NCBI GenBank assembly: GCA_900543845.1
Contig: UQTD01000017.1
Span: forward strand, 1-30,600
Length of the DNA stretch: 30,600 nt
Direction: 5' to 3'
Origin: an uncultured Collinsella sp.
Lineage (GTDB): Bacteria > Actinomycetota > Coriobacteriia > Coriobacteriales > Coriobacteriaceae
Position numbers and translations under genes: made by a program. Below, one piece after another: positions 14,761 to 24,030 of the stretch. The notes under the pieces are model-generated. The model did not search any database. It saw only the letters and a list, made by a program, of their open reading frames with translations, and was not told where the DNA came from. Each line of letters starts with the position of its first letter. The first letter of the stretch is position 1.

Positions 14761-14913
14761 ACTAAAGCCTCCTATTACAACAAGTACCGCGGCGCCGCCG
14801 CGCAGTCCGTGTTTATACGGCTGTCATACTTCTTTAAAAGGATACCCGCAGCGGTAGGGACCAAACGTAAAGGGAACGTAAGGAGATTGGAGGCTTTCGT
14901 TTACAAACGAGAA
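14761..14913 (-). promoter_or_regulatory. Intergenic leader before pgeF-pst; probable promoter, boxes not certain
   Basis: This 150-base gap follows the ftsZ terminator and must carry the promoter of pgeF and perhaps of the whole pst operon. On the plus strand ACGTAAAGG and ACGTAAGG lie 10 bases apart near 14867-14885, a possible regulator site. A TATAAA on the minus strand near 14815 is a candidate -10 box without a clear -35. A GC-rich palindrome GGCGCCGCCGCG lies closer to the gene. Confidence 0.35.
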
Positions 14914-14944
14914 ACAAAAAGGGCGCATCCATACGGACGCGCCC
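14914..14944 (-). terminator. Rho-independent terminator of ftsZ
   Basis: On the minus strand GGGCGCGTCC, loop GTAT, GGATGCGCCC forms a 10-base stem with one G-U pair, followed by TTTTTG. It is about 27 bases after the ftsZ stop and separates ftsZ from pgeF-pst. Confidence 0.92.
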
Positions 14945-14970
14945 CTGTGCAAAACAATGCGAAGAACGAC

Positions 14971-16125
14971 TTAGAAGCTGCCGCGCTTGAGGAAGTCGGG
15001 AAGCTCAAACTGATCGTTGCCAAAGTTGGGCAGCTCGGTACCACCGACGTTGCGAGTCGGGGCAGCCTGAGCGGGGCTGGCAGCCGGAGCAGTGCGCTGC
15101 GGCTCAGCAGAAGCAGCAGCCTTGCTCTGGGACTGCTGGGCAGCGAAGAGCTCGTCCTGACGGTTGACGTTGGAGTCGGAGAAGCCCGTAGCGATAACGG
15201 TGATGCGAACCTGGTCGCCCAGGGACTCGTCGACAACGGTACCAAAGATGATGTTGGCTTCGGGGTCGACGGCGTTGGCGACAACGTCGGCGGCGTCGCT
15301 GATCTCCTGGATGCCGAGGTCCTTGGAGCCGGCGATGGAAAGCAGGACGCGCGTGGCGCCATCGATGGAGCTCTCGAGCAGCGGACTGGAGATAGCCTGC
15401 TGGGCAGCGTCGACGGCACGGGTGTCCCCAGAAGCGGTACCAATACCCATCATGGCGGTACCGGCCTGCTTCATGATGGTCTTAACATCGGCGAAGTCCA
15501 GGTTGATGATACCCGGGACGGTGATGAGGTCGGTGATGCCCTGGGTACCCTGGGAAAGGACGCCATCGGCAATCGCGAAAGCCTCGAGCATCGTGGTCTT
15601 CTTCTCGGCGATGTCGAGCAGCTTGTCGTTAGGGATAACGATCATGGTGTCGACGCAATCGGAAAGGGTCTTGATGCCCTCCTCGGCGCTCTTCTTGCGC
15701 TTGCGACCCTCGAAGGTGAAGGGCTTGGTCACAACGGCGACGGTCAGCGCGCCGACCTCGTTCATCGCGATATCGGCAACGATGGGAGCGGCGCCGGTAC
15801 CGGTACCACCGCCCTCGCCGCAGGTGATGAACACCATGTCGGCGCCAGCGAGCGCCTCGGCGATATCGTCGCGGGACTCATCGGCAGCCTTGCGGCCAAC
15901 CTCGGGGTTGGCGCCGGCGCCCAGGCCGCGGGTAAGGTCGGTGCCGATGTGCACCTTGATATCGGCATCAGAGATCGCGAGTGCCTGAGCATCGGTGTTG
16001 ATGGCAACAAACTCGACGCCGCGGATGCCCTCTTCGATCATTCGATTGACCGCGTTGGTACCGCCGCCGCCGACGCCGACCACCTTAATGACGGCAAGGT
16101 AGTTGTTGATCTCTGTCTCGTGCAT
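14971..16125 (-). CDS. ftsZ: Cell division GTPase FtsZ
   Basis: A 384-residue FtsZ, the tubulin-like GTPase that forms the cytokinetic ring. VVGVGGGGTNAVNRMI starts the nucleotide-binding domain, GEGGGTGTGAAP is the tubulin signature (residues about 100-111), and the T7-loop region reads NLDFADVKTIM. After about residue 310 a short Ala/Gln/Pro linker leads to the conserved C-terminal peptide QFELPDFLKRGSF, the docking site for SepF. The start is the ATG at 16125, giving MHETEINNYLAV, with GGAGGA five bases before; an upstream in-frame start at 16155 would place that site inside the gene. It is separated from ftsQ by a 199-base AT-rich gap and from pgeF by a terminator, so it is probably a single-gene transcript. 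Confidence 0.97.
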   Translation of the reverse strand: MHETEINNYLAVIKVVGVGGGGTNAVNRMIEEGIRGVEFVAINTDAQALAISDADIKVHIGTDLTRGLGAGANPEVGRKAADESRDDIAEALAGADMVFITCGEGGGTGTGAAPIVADIAMNEVGALTVAVVTKPFTFEGRKRKKSAEEGIKTLSDCVDTMIVIPNDKLLDIAEKKTTMLEAFAIADGVLSQGTQGITDLITVPGIINLDFADVKTIMKQAGTAMMGIGTASGDTRAVDAAQQAISSPLLESSIDGATRVLLSIAGSKDLGIQEISDAADVVANAVDPEANIIFGTVVDESLGDQVRITVIATGFSDSNVNRQDELFAAQQSQSKAAASAEPQRTAPAASPAQAAPTRNVGGTELPNFGNDQFELPDFLKRGSF

Positions 16126-16324
16126 GTCGGTCCTCCGAACAAAGGTTATAGCCATAGCATGGGTTGACCCCTGCGCACATTAACCTTCAGGTTGAAAGTA
16201 AATGCAAAGGTAAACCGTATTATGTTTGCACATTATGAACGTATCAGTCAAATAATTGACCGTGAAAACCAAACAAACCAGATAAACGGCGTGGTATGGC
16301 CCCTCAACAAAGCCGTTTAGGATA
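16126..16324 (-). promoter_or_regulatory. AT-rich region between ftsQ and ftsZ, probable ftsZ promoter region
   Basis: This is the most AT-rich gap in the right half of the window. Several partial boxes are visible on the minus strand (TTGACT near 16250, CATAAT, TTGCAT, and TATAAC near 16150), but none makes a well-spaced pair, so the promoter is assigned by position only. Confidence 0.4.
16283..16319 (-). terminator. Weak hairpin after ftsQ
   Basis: TAAACGGC at 16283-16290 and GCCGTTTA at 16312-16319 form an 8-base stem with a 21-base loop just after the ftsQ stop. The minus-strand sequence after it is T-rich but broken (TCTGGTTTGTTTGG), so termination of the dcw operon here is only likely. 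Confidence 0.45.
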
Positions 16325-17590
16325 CTAGGCGGTCGGTGCGTTCCTAAACGTGTAGTTACCCGGAGAACGCACATTGATATAGGTTACGCCCTCTACCTGC
16401 GAAAGGAGCTTGGTCACGATGCGTTCTTTCTTGGCAATATCATCCGAATCGCCCAGCGACACCTCGACGCCGTTGTCGAGATTTGCCGAGATAGCCTCAA
16501 CGGAAGGCGTGGAAATATCCTTCACCTGGTCCAAGAACTCGCTCGAGAAACCGCGTGCGTAATCCAGGCCGGCCTTGACGGCCTTGGAGCTCACCGCCCG
16601 ACCCGAAACCGGTGCGACATCGGCCGAGACGTCAGTCAACAGCACGGCGCCGTAGTGCTTGGCAAGCGCCAGGGCCGCATCGATGCCGGTCAGGGTGTTG
16701 GCACCCTCCCCCGATGTAATGACGTTCCCCTGGTCATCCACCTCGACAGACGTCGACAGCGGAGCGATCCAGGTGTCATCGTCTCCGATAGCCCAGGCAA
16801 GGTCGTCGGAGCTGATATACGCAATGGCGGTAACTTTACGCTCCGTCGGCGTGATGATAAGCGTATGGGGAAACTGACGCTGGACATCCACGCCCGAGAC
16901 CCACGGGTTTTGCTTGAGGCCCTCGGTAATCTGATCGGGATCCACGTTAAAGAGCGACGTGTTCTCGGGAAGACTGATGAGCTGCATGGCGTCGTGCTTG
17001 GTCACATGCTCGCTGCCATGAATCTGAATATCGGTGGCGGCGAACAGGCCGGAGTTGATGACGACGATGGCAACAATGGCAAGTACGGCCACGGCTGCCA
17101 GGATGCCGCCCGCGATCTTGCCTTTACCCTTCATGGCGGAAGCAGCGTCGGTCGTCTTGCTTGCCATGGCACCCAGCGATGACAGAGGATTGATGCCCCT
17201 TTTTGCCGAAGACGCCTTGGCGGCGGGTACCGATGTCAGTGAACGCGGCTTAGCGCCAGCCAACGTACGGCCGGCATGCGGCGCACGAGCTCCCAGCGAA
17301 GGCTTGGGCGTCGCCATGGGTCGGGAGGTCTTGGTGCCCATCGCCGGCTTGGGCGTCACCGAAGGACGCGGAGCCGGACGACTCGTCTTTTTAGAAGCGG
17401 GGCGTCCCCCCAGCTGCGAGCCGACGACCGGGCGCTTGGCAGGACGAACGGGCCCAACAGACTTGGAGGGCATGGCGGGCTTATGTTGAGGCTGGGCAGG
17501 TGCGCCGGAACGCCCTCCGGCGCGGCGGAAGGTTGGTTTCGATGCTCTAGAAGCCGAGGAATTTAACTTCCGGTCTGAGCTCGATGCCAT
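16325..17590 (-). CDS. ftsQ: Division protein FtsQ/DivIB with long basic cytoplasmic tail
   Basis: A 421-residue FtsQ/DivIB, a bitopic membrane protein that with FtsL and FtsB-like partners controls FtsW-FtsI. The membrane helix is at about 159-180 (GGILAAVAVLAIVAIVVIN). The extracellular POTRA domain follows (about 187-255, TDIQIHGSEHVT to FPHTLIITPTERK), then the FtsQ beta domain. The cytoplasmic tail of about 158 residues is far longer than usual. It is rich in Arg, Lys, Pro, Ala and Ser and contains two copies of a TSRPxxxPKPxxG-type motif (about residues 69-85 and 88-100). The ATG at 17590 overlaps the murB end by 44 bases and has GGGAGG just before it. It is the last gene of the mraZ-ftsQ run. 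Confidence 0.92.
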   Translation of the reverse strand: MASSSDRKLNSSASRASKPTFRRAGGRSGAPAQPQHKPAMPSKSVGPVRPAKRPVVGSQLGGRPASKKTSRPAPRPSVTPKPAMGTKTSRPMATPKPSLGARAPHAGRTLAGAKPRSLTSVPAAKASSAKRGINPLSSLGAMASKTTDAASAMKGKGKIAGGILAAVAVLAIVAIVVINSGLFAATDIQIHGSEHVTKHDAMQLISLPENTSLFNVDPDQITEGLKQNPWVSGVDVQRQFPHTLIITPTERKVTAIAYISSDDLAWAIGDDDTWIAPLSTSVEVDDQGNVITSGEGANTLTGIDAALALAKHYGAVLLTDVSADVAPVSGRAVSSKAVKAGLDYARGFSSEFLDQVKDISTPSVEAISANLDNGVEVSLGDSDDIAKKERIVTKLLSQVEGVTYINVRSPGNYTFRNAPTA

Positions 17591-18458
17591 ACGCCTCCCT
17601 CACCTTTCCGTGCACATGCCTGATAACCGCGGCCACGTCATCGGCCGAGGCGGTTCCGTTATTAACGATAAAATTAGCGTGTACGGGCGAAACTTCCGCA
17701 CCGCCAACCGAAAAACCCTTTAATCCACAATCCTCAATCAACTTGCCCACGCTTGCGTCGGGCGGGTTGCGAAAGACCGATCCGCAGGATGCACGGCCCA
17801 TGGGCTGCGTGCGCTTGCGGCGCGTCAGGTACCGCTCCATACGCTCGCGAATGTCTGCCTTGGGCGCGGGCTTGAGTTTAAGCACGCACTCGAGAATGAT
17901 CTCGTTACGCGGCAGGCTGCACTCGCGATACCCCCAAGCGATCTCGGACCCTGCATAGTGCTTAATACCGGACGCCGGATCAAACGTGACCACGTCCTCG
18001 ATAAGGGAGCCGATCCACTCGGTCCGCGTACCTGCGTTCATGGACACGGCGCCACCGACCGAACCGGGAATACCGACCGCGAACTCAAGGCCCGAAAGCC
18101 CGCGCGACAAAGCGTCGTTGACCAAACGCGCGAACATCACGCCCGCACCAACGGTCAGCGTGCAGCCGTCCTCGGCAACAACCGTGCGCTGAAACTCACG
18201 TCCCAGCGAAATAACGGCGCCGCGATAACCGGCATCGGCAACCAACAGGTTGGACCCCTTGCCGATAATCACCCACGGCACCCGCTCGCGGTCAAGCACC
18301 GCCACGGCGCGACGCAGGGCATGGTAGCTATGGCACGTCACAAAGAGGTCGGCCTTGCCGCCGATACGATAGCTTGTATGGCGTGCAAGACGTTCGTCCT
18401 CGACCACGTCCGTGTCGATCATGCCCGAAAGCGCCATGACGGCGTTAAACAGACCCAT
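17547..18458 (-). CDS. murB: UDP-N-acetylenolpyruvoylglucosamine reductase MurB
   Basis: A 303-residue FAD enzyme that uses NADPH to reduce UDP-GlcNAc-enolpyruvate to UDP-MurNAc in the cytoplasm. FAD-binding motifs HTSYRIGGKADLF, IGKGSNLLV and GIPGSVGGAVSMNAG are present. The catalytic Ser is in ASCGSVFRNP and the catalytic Glu in ELRPEVKFLG near the end. YRECSLP matches the tyrosine-containing segment of the family. The ATG at 18458 is five bases after the murC stop. Its 3' end overlaps ftsQ in another frame by 44 bases. Confidence 0.95.
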   Translation of the reverse strand: MGLFNAVMALSGMIDTDVVEDERLARHTSYRIGGKADLFVTCHSYHALRRAVAVLDRERVPWVIIGKGSNLLVADAGYRGAVISLGREFQRTVVAEDGCTLTVGAGVMFARLVNDALSRGLSGLEFAVGIPGSVGGAVSMNAGTRTEWIGSLIEDVVTFDPASGIKHYAGSEIAWGYRECSLPRNEIILECVLKLKPAPKADIRERMERYLTRRKRTQPMGRASCGSVFRNPPDASVGKLIEDCGLKGFSVGGAEVSPVHANFIVNNGTASADDVAAVIRHVHGKVREAYGIELRPEVKFLGF

Positions 18459-18463
18459 GGGGT

Positions 18464-19882
18464 TTAAGCGTCTTTCTTGGCAGTCAGATACTCGATGAAC
18501 TCGGGGCCGACGGTCGTAACGTCACCGGCACCCATGGTGAGCAGCAGGTCGCCCTCGCCCACGAGCTTCTCAAGCTCCTGGTTGAGCTCAAGACGACTGG
18601 AGCAGTACACGACCTCCTTGCCGGGGTGCTTAGCGCGAACGGTATCTGCGAGCATCTTGGAGGTAACGCCCGGGATCGGCATCTCGCCGGCGGAGAATAC
18701 ATCGATCAGCAGCAGCTTGTCGGCGTTGGCAAAGGCATCGGCAAAGTCATCGCACAGAGCCTGCAGGCGCGAATAGCGGTGCGGTTGGAACACGACGTCG
18801 ACATGTTTGTAGCCCAGCGAAGAGGCAGCAGCGAGCGTCGCCTTGATCTCGGTGGGATGATGGCCGTAATCGTCAACCACCGTGATGCCGTCGATATCGC
18901 CCACGTGGGTAAAGCGACGGCGGACGCCCTCAAAACTCGAAAGTGCCTTAGCGGCGGCGTCGATATCGAGGCCAAGGACATGGGCGACGGTCAAGACGGC
19001 CGTGGCGTTGAGCATGTTGTGACGACCGGGGTTGCTCTTGATCTCGACAGCGTGCTCGGTGCCGTCCTCAAAGCGAACGATAAAGTCGCTCTGGATGCCC
19101 TTGACATCCGGATGTACGCAGACGATGTCGTTGTTCTCGGCAAAGCCATAGGAAAGCACATGACGGCCCGTCGACTTGGCGAGCTCGACCAGATGCGGGT
19201 CCTCGCCGCAAACAATGACGGTGCCGTCCTCGCCCACCAGACCCATAAACTTGGCAAAGGTGGCCTCGATCTCCTCGATGCCCGAGTAGTGATCGAGATG
19301 GTCGGCCTCGACGTTGGTCACGATGACCACGTTGGGGTTCAGGAACAGGAACGAGCTGTCGGACTCATCGGCCTCGGCGACAAAGTAGTCACCCGAGCCG
19401 TTCTTGCCGTTGGTGTCGTAGCCCTCGACGATGCCGCCGATTAAAAAGCTGGGGTCCAGACCCATGCGATCGAGCATCGTGGCGCACATCGAAGACGTCG
19501 TGGTCTTGCCGTGCGTGCCGGCGACGGCGACGGTGGTGTAGCCATGGCCCAGGGCCGAGAGCATCTTGGCACGGGGCCACACGGGAATACCGAGCTCGCG
19601 GGCACGCACGAGCTCGGGGTTGGACTCGGGAATAGCGGTGGAGACAACAACCACATCGGGCTTGACCTCGTCGATCGTAACAGCCTCGTGGCCCACGTGG
19701 ACCTTCACGCCGGCGCGGGTAAGCTGGCGAATATAGCGCGACGTCTTAAGGTCGGAGCCGGTAACGGTATAACCGCGCTCGTGCAGGACGAGGGCGATGC
19801 CGCTCATGCCGGCGCCGCCGATACCGATAAAGTGGGCGCTCTTGAACTCGGGCGCGGAGGTTGCAGTCTGGGAATCAGCCAT
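18464..19882 (-). CDS. murC: UDP-N-acetylmuramate--L-alanine ligase MurC
   Basis: A 472-residue Mur ligase that adds L-Ala to UDP-MurNAc with ATP. The N-terminal UDP-binding domain starts AHFIGIGGAGMSGIA, the ATP loop is GTHGKTTTSS, and EADESDSSFLFLNPNVVIVTNVEADHLDHY is the central-domain signature. The C-terminal domain carries DDYGHHPTEIKATL, a hallmark of MurC. I chose the ATG at 19882 (MADSQTATSAPEF) because AAGGAG lies upstream, though with a longer spacing than usual; a GTG nine codons earlier would lie ahead of that site. It starts 97 bases after the murG stop. Confidence 0.95.
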   Translation of the reverse strand: MADSQTATSAPEFKSAHFIGIGGAGMSGIALVLHERGYTVTGSDLKTSRYIRQLTRAGVKVHVGHEAVTIDEVKPDVVVVSTAIPESNPELVRARELGIPVWPRAKMLSALGHGYTTVAVAGTHGKTTTSSMCATMLDRMGLDPSFLIGGIVEGYDTNGKNGSGDYFVAEADESDSSFLFLNPNVVIVTNVEADHLDHYSGIEEIEATFAKFMGLVGEDGTVIVCGEDPHLVELAKSTGRHVLSYGFAENNDIVCVHPDVKGIQSDFIVRFEDGTEHAVEIKSNPGRHNMLNATAVLTVAHVLGLDIDAAAKALSSFEGVRRRFTHVGDIDGITVVDDYGHHPTEIKATLAAASSLGYKHVDVVFQPHRYSRLQALCDDFADAFANADKLLLIDVFSAGEMPIPGVTSKMLADTVRAKHPGKEVVYCSSRLELNQELEKLVGEGDLLLTMGAGDVTTVGPEFIEYLTAKKDA

Positions 19883-19979
19883 GTGCTCGTGTACTCCTTG
19901 CGTAAACACTGCCTGTAACCCGTTAACTGTACCGCACCTACCGCATCCGCGCGAGGGCGACCGGCGATATCCCGTCTAA

Positions 19980-21095
19980 CTAACGCAATCCCTCTACCGC
20001 GTCGGCCAAAAGTGCGGCGGCACGGTCCTGGGCCAAGCCGCGCGCCGCCTGACGCATGGCATCACGTGCCGCAGCGTCATCGATCAGGTGCAGCAGCTCG
20101 TCGGCAAAGGCGGGGGCATCGATATCGGCATCGGCGCAAAGCACGCCGGCACCGGCATCGACCAGGTAACGGGCATTCGTGGTCTGGTGGTCGGCCGTCG
20201 CGTGCGGATACGGCACGAGCACCGAGGGCACGGCAAGCGCGGCGATCTCGGCCACGCTCGAGGCACCGGAACGCGAGAGCACCAGATCGGCCGCAGCCAG
20301 CATATCGCCCATGTTGTCGATGTAGGGCTGGACACGATAGCGCTTCGCCTCCTCGGGCGTCAGCGCCAAAGCGCGCTCGGTCTCCTCAAAGCCGTCGGCA
20401 CCCGTCGAATGCAAAACATAGAGATTCTCGCGGGTCAGCAGCTCACTCTTGAGCGAGGCAACGCGCTCGTTGAGATGCTGGGCACCGAGTGAACCACCGA
20501 AGACGAGCAGAAGTGTCGCGTCCTCGGGCACACCGAGCGTCTTGCGACCGCGGGCGCGATCGCCGTCGATCACCGAACGACGCACGGGATTGCCCGTCAT
20601 GAGCACATGGTCGGGGTCGCCCTCGCGCTCAAAGACCGCACGGGCCGCAGGTACCGAAATGCACACGCGGGCGGCATGTGAGTTCATCATCTTATTGGCC
20701 AGACCCGGAACAGAGTTCTGCTCGTGCAGCAGATACGGAACGCCGGCGCCCTTGCACCAACCCAGCAGCGGGACCTCAACGTAAGCACCAAAGCCGATAG
20801 CGGCATCGGGCTTACCGACCTTCGAGAAGTGACTGGCAAGCGCGCGCTTCGCCTTGTTGACGCGCCACAGCGAGGTCAGCGCCGTCCAGGGACGGGAGCG
20901 ATCGAAGCCCGTGACCGTGATGGGCACAAAATCGAATCCGGCCTCGGGAACCAGACGGCCCTCGAGCTTGCGCGATTGGCCCACGAACACAACGTGATGA
21001 CCGCGGTCACGCAGCTCCTCGGCCAAGGCGAGCGCGGGGTTGATATGTCCTGCCGTGCCGCCGGCTGCAATAGCAACGGTCATCTTATCGGTCAT
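19980..21095 (-). CDS. murG: MurG, lipid II-forming N-acetylglucosaminyltransferase
   Basis: A 371-residue GT28 glycosyltransferase that adds GlcNAc from UDP-GlcNAc to lipid I at the inner membrane face. The N-terminal G-loop reads AAGGTAGHINPALALAEEL, the acceptor-side GFGAYVEVPLLGWCKG and HEQNSVPGLANK motifs are present, and the donor-binding domain has GGSLGAQHLNE and SRSGASSVAEIAALAVPSVLVPYPHATADHQ. The ATG at 21095 has GAAGGGA five bases upstream and overlaps the ftsW end by 11 bases; an alternative ATG four codons downstream is possible. Confidence 0.95.
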   Translation of the reverse strand: MTDKMTVAIAAGGTAGHINPALALAEELRDRGHHVVFVGQSRKLEGRLVPEAGFDFVPITVTGFDRSRPWTALTSLWRVNKAKRALASHFSKVGKPDAAIGFGAYVEVPLLGWCKGAGVPYLLHEQNSVPGLANKMMNSHAARVCISVPAARAVFEREGDPDHVLMTGNPVRRSVIDGDRARGRKTLGVPEDATLLLVFGGSLGAQHLNERVASLKSELLTRENLYVLHSTGADGFEETERALALTPEEAKRYRVQPYIDNMGDMLAAADLVLSRSGASSVAEIAALAVPSVLVPYPHATADHQTTNARYLVDAGAGVLCADADIDAPAFADELLHLIDDAAARDAMRQAARGLAQDRAAALLADAVEGLR

Positions 21096-22605
21096 GGTAA
21101 TCCCTTCGTACACGCGGCCCCTGGTCATCGGTGCGCAAACGCGCCGACGGGTCCGAATTCAAATCGATTCGATTATATCCGCCGCCCGCATTGCGAGGAG
21201 TGGGGCGCTGCGGACGACCTTGCGGCGCCGTTCGCTGACGCGGACGGGCTGCCGGCTCGGTCGCAGAGCCATCCAGGACGGTAAAGCCGTTACGCGAAGA
21301 TCGCTCACCGCGCACGTGGGGCACGCCGGCGGTACTCTCATCCATAACGGCAAAGCTCTCGCGGCGACGGTCGTATTCATCGCGACGGGCGCTCTCATAC
21401 GAAACGCGCAGGATCAGACCGGCGAGCATAAGCGACACGATAATCGACGAGCCGCCGTAGCTAATAAACGGCAGCGGCTTGCCCGTCATGGGAAACACAT
21501 TGAGAATGCCCAGCACGTTGATCAAAAACTGCACCGCAAGGATGACCGCGGAACCCGATGCCATAAGTGCTCCGCGACGGTCGGTCGCCTGCTCGGCAAT
21601 ACGAAACGCCGAGTAGATCAGCATCGCGAACACCAAGAAGAACAGCACGGTTCCGATAAAGCCAACTTCCTCGCCGATAATAGCCAAGATGTAGTCGTTA
21701 TGCGCCTCGGGCAAATACGAGTACTTCATGGTGGAGTTACCGATACCGCGACCGAACAGGCCGCCCGAGGCAAACGCCATAATGGCAAGCGTGGCCTGAT
21801 AGCCATCACCATATTCGTCTGCCCAAGGATTCCAAGCAACCTCGACACGCGTCATACGATACGGCTCGGCGATAAGGGCGATTGCAATGACGGCGATGCC
21901 GGCAACGACCGTCCAAACGATATATTTGGGGTCCAATCCCGCAAACAACGCCATGCACATGAGGGTCAGCAAGATGATCAGAACGGTGCCAAAATCGGGC
22001 TGAACAAAAATCAGAAAGAGCGAAATGCCCAGGTAGACACCCATCTTGCGAAGAAACTCGTTGATGTTGCCGCCGGGCGAAAAGATGCGGTCGAGCATGA
22101 TGGCCGAATACGCGATGGCGAACGGCTTTAAAAACTCAGACGGCTGGAACTGAATACCGGCGATGTTGAGCCAACGCGTGGCGCCACGACTGCCGCTACC
22201 CATAAAGAACACCAGAACCAGTAGCCCTATCATGCCCATGAGAAAGATCCTGAGCACGTCTTCCCCAAACCAACTGTCCGGCAAGACGCGCACGATGGCA
22301 ACCATGGCCAGCACGCCAACTCCAGCAAACGCGGCCTGTCGAAACAGGAAAAACGTTGCCGTACCATTCTCGTGCAGCGCCTCGACCGAAGATGCCGAGT
22401 ACACCATCAGCAAGCCGAAGCAAACCAAGCTAAACAGGCAAGCCATAAATATCAAACGGGGGCGCATGATGCGGGCGGGGACGCCGGCAATATAGCGCTC
22501 ACCGAACGTCTGCCCGCCGCGTCCGGAACGCGGCGTGCTACGCAGCGAGGAAGCACAGTCCGAGTCGGGCCTCCTCATATCACTTCGGGGGCTCTCCTCT
22601 CTCAC
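21085..22605 (-). CDS. ftsW: SEDS peptidoglycan polymerase FtsW
   Basis: A SEDS-family glycosyltransferase that polymerises lipid II at the septum with FtsI. About ten membrane helices span the middle of the protein. Motifs include GARRWL-like GATRWLNIAGIQFQPSEFLK, and YLPEAHNDYILAIIGEEVG, the loop with the essential Asp, then PFISYGGSSI. Both ends are extended: an N-terminal charged segment of about 45 residues, and a C-terminal tail of about 100 residues rich in Arg, Gln and Pro. The start is uncertain. GTG at 22605 follows AGGGG that overlaps the murD stop; TTG at 22611 and ATG at 22578 are alternatives. It lies between murD and murG, and a separate rodA was not seen here. Confidence 0.93.
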   Translation of the reverse strand: MREESPRSDMRRPDSDCASSLRSTPRSGRGGQTFGERYIAGVPARIMRPRLIFMACLFSLVCFGLLMVYSASSVEALHENGTATFFLFRQAAFAGVGVLAMVAIVRVLPDSWFGEDVLRIFLMGMIGLLVLVFFMGSGSRGATRWLNIAGIQFQPSEFLKPFAIAYSAIMLDRIFSPGGNINEFLRKMGVYLGISLFLIFVQPDFGTVLIILLTLMCMALFAGLDPKYIVWTVVAGIAVIAIALIAEPYRMTRVEVAWNPWADEYGDGYQATLAIMAFASGGLFGRGIGNSTMKYSYLPEAHNDYILAIIGEEVGFIGTVLFFLVFAMLIYSAFRIAEQATDRRGALMASGSAVILAVQFLINVLGILNVFPMTGKPLPFISYGGSSIIVSLMLAGLILRVSYESARRDEYDRRRESFAVMDESTAGVPHVRGERSSRNGFTVLDGSATEPAARPRQRTAPQGRPQRPTPRNAGGGYNRIDLNSDPSARLRTDDQGPRVRRDYHDR

Positions 22606-22614
22606 CGGCAACCC

Positions 22615-24021
22615 CTATTCCGTTTGCGATTTCGCTGCTGCGGCAAGCTGGGCAACGTAGTCCTTAAACACACGACCGCGCTCCTCGTAGCCCGAGAACT
22701 CGTCGAACGAAGAGCAAGCGGGCGAAAGCAGGATCACGTCGCCGCGGCTCGAGAGCGAGCGGGCAACGTCAACGGCATCGCGCAGATCATCGGCCTGGGC
22801 GATATCCACGTCACCATCGACATCGGCCTCGTCCATAGCGGCGGTAAAGCGCTCTCGCGCATCGCCAAAGCAAACGACCGAGCGCACGTTGTCCATAACG
22901 ACGCGGGCAAAGTCCGCAAGCGGCGTACCCTTATCGTGACCGCCGAGCAGCAAGATCACATCGTCGTCGGGAAACGCCGTCAGGGCCTTTTCGACCGCAT
23001 CGGTGTTCGTTGCCTTGGAATCGTTGACGTAGCGCACGCCATCGATCTCGCCGCAGGGTTCAACGCGGTGCTCCAGCGGCTGGAACGATGCCAAACCGCG
23101 GCAAATGCCCTCGGGATCGGCACCGACGGCCAGAGCAGCCGTGGCGGCGCATAAGGCATTGATGACATTGTGATGGCCCGAGATCTTGAGCTCAGACGTG
23201 GCGACAAGCTGAGTCTCGACGCCCTTCAGGCGCACGACCATCTTGCCGTCGCGCACAAAGGCGGCGTCTGCACCCTCGGGCTCGTCAAAAGCGACCTTGC
23301 AGATGCGGCGACCCGGTGTGTAGATGTACTCATCGAACTCATGGATGCCGGCATCCTCAACGTCGATAACCACGAGGTCGTCGTCGACCATATTCTCGAA
23401 CAACTTGATCTTGGCAAGCGCATAGTTCTTGTGGCTCTTGTGCCAGCCCAGGTGGTCGGGCGTGATGTTGAGCAGCACCGCCACGCGAGGATGAAGCTCG
23501 GCTGTCGTAGCAATCTGATAACTCGACAGCTCGGCCACAAACCACTCATTGTGTGCGCGGCCGTCGATCTCGTTCACCGGCGGCTCACCGATATTGCCGA
23601 CGGCCACGCTGGCTTCACCGGCGGCCTTGAGCAGATAATCGGTCAGCGACGTGGTAGTTGTCTTGCCGTTGGTGCCCGTGATGGCGATCCAATTTTGGGG
23701 AGACAGGCGATAGGCAAACTCGGGCTCGCCCATAATCTGAGCGGCATGCTCACGCCCGGCCTTAAAGAAGGCCGAAAACTCCGAGATACCCGGGCATGCC
23801 ACGCACACGTCATAGGCACCCTCGACCTGCTCGGTGCCGTAGACAAACGACGCGCCCTGCGCCTCGAGCGCACGTGTGGCGTCATTGGGTTCGGAGGTAC
23901 CGCCGCCATACACGGTCGTGGCGCTCACGCGCTCGGGGTGAGCCAACGCCCAACGGGCGACATCGAGACCGGATTTACCCTGCCCCAAAACAAGCAGGCT
24001 AAAGACATCAGCAAGAGGCAT
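22615..24021 (-). CDS. murD: UDP-N-acetylmuramoylalanine--D-glutamate ligase MurD
   Basis: A 468-residue Mur ligase that adds D-Glu to UDP-MurNAc-L-Ala. The first domain starts LLVLGQGKSGLDVARWAL and includes the CPGISEF segment. The ATP loop GTNGKTTTTSL is at about 115-125, ELSSYQ and LNITPDHLGWH are MurD signatures, and the C-terminal domain has NDSKATNTDAVEKAL and LLGGHDKG, also typical. SPACSSFDEFSGYEERGRVFKD is the closing motif of MurD. It begins nine bases after mraY, with no strong ribosome binding site (GGGATAG at some distance), which suggests coupled translation. Confidence 0.95.
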   Translation of the reverse strand: MPLADVFSLLVLGQGKSGLDVARWALAHPERVSATTVYGGGTSEPNDATRALEAQGASFVYGTEQVEGAYDVCVACPGISEFSAFFKAGREHAAQIMGEPEFAYRLSPQNWIAITGTNGKTTTTSLTDYLLKAAGEASVAVGNIGEPPVNEIDGRAHNEWFVAELSSYQIATTAELHPRVAVLLNITPDHLGWHKSHKNYALAKIKLFENMVDDDLVVIDVEDAGIHEFDEYIYTPGRRICKVAFDEPEGADAAFVRDGKMVVRLKGVETQLVATSELKISGHHNVINALCAATAALAVGADPEGICRGLASFQPLEHRVEPCGEIDGVRYVNDSKATNTDAVEKALTAFPDDDVILLLGGHDKGTPLADFARVVMDNVRSVVCFGDARERFTAAMDEADVDGDVDIAQADDLRDAVDVARSLSSRGDVILLSPACSSFDEFSGYEERGRVFKDYVAQLAAAAKSQTE

Positions 24022-24030
24022 GAAAGACCA

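Noticed and set aside
13984..16167. Rightward open frame of 727 codons
   Set aside because: It is antisense to pgeF and ftsZ, which are certain, and crosses the ftsZ terminator. No ribosome binding site or domain is seen.
16126..16280. Specific ftsZ promoter boxes (TTGACT with CATAAT)
   Set aside because: The spacing is about 21 bases, too long for a normal sigma-70 promoter, so only the region is reported.
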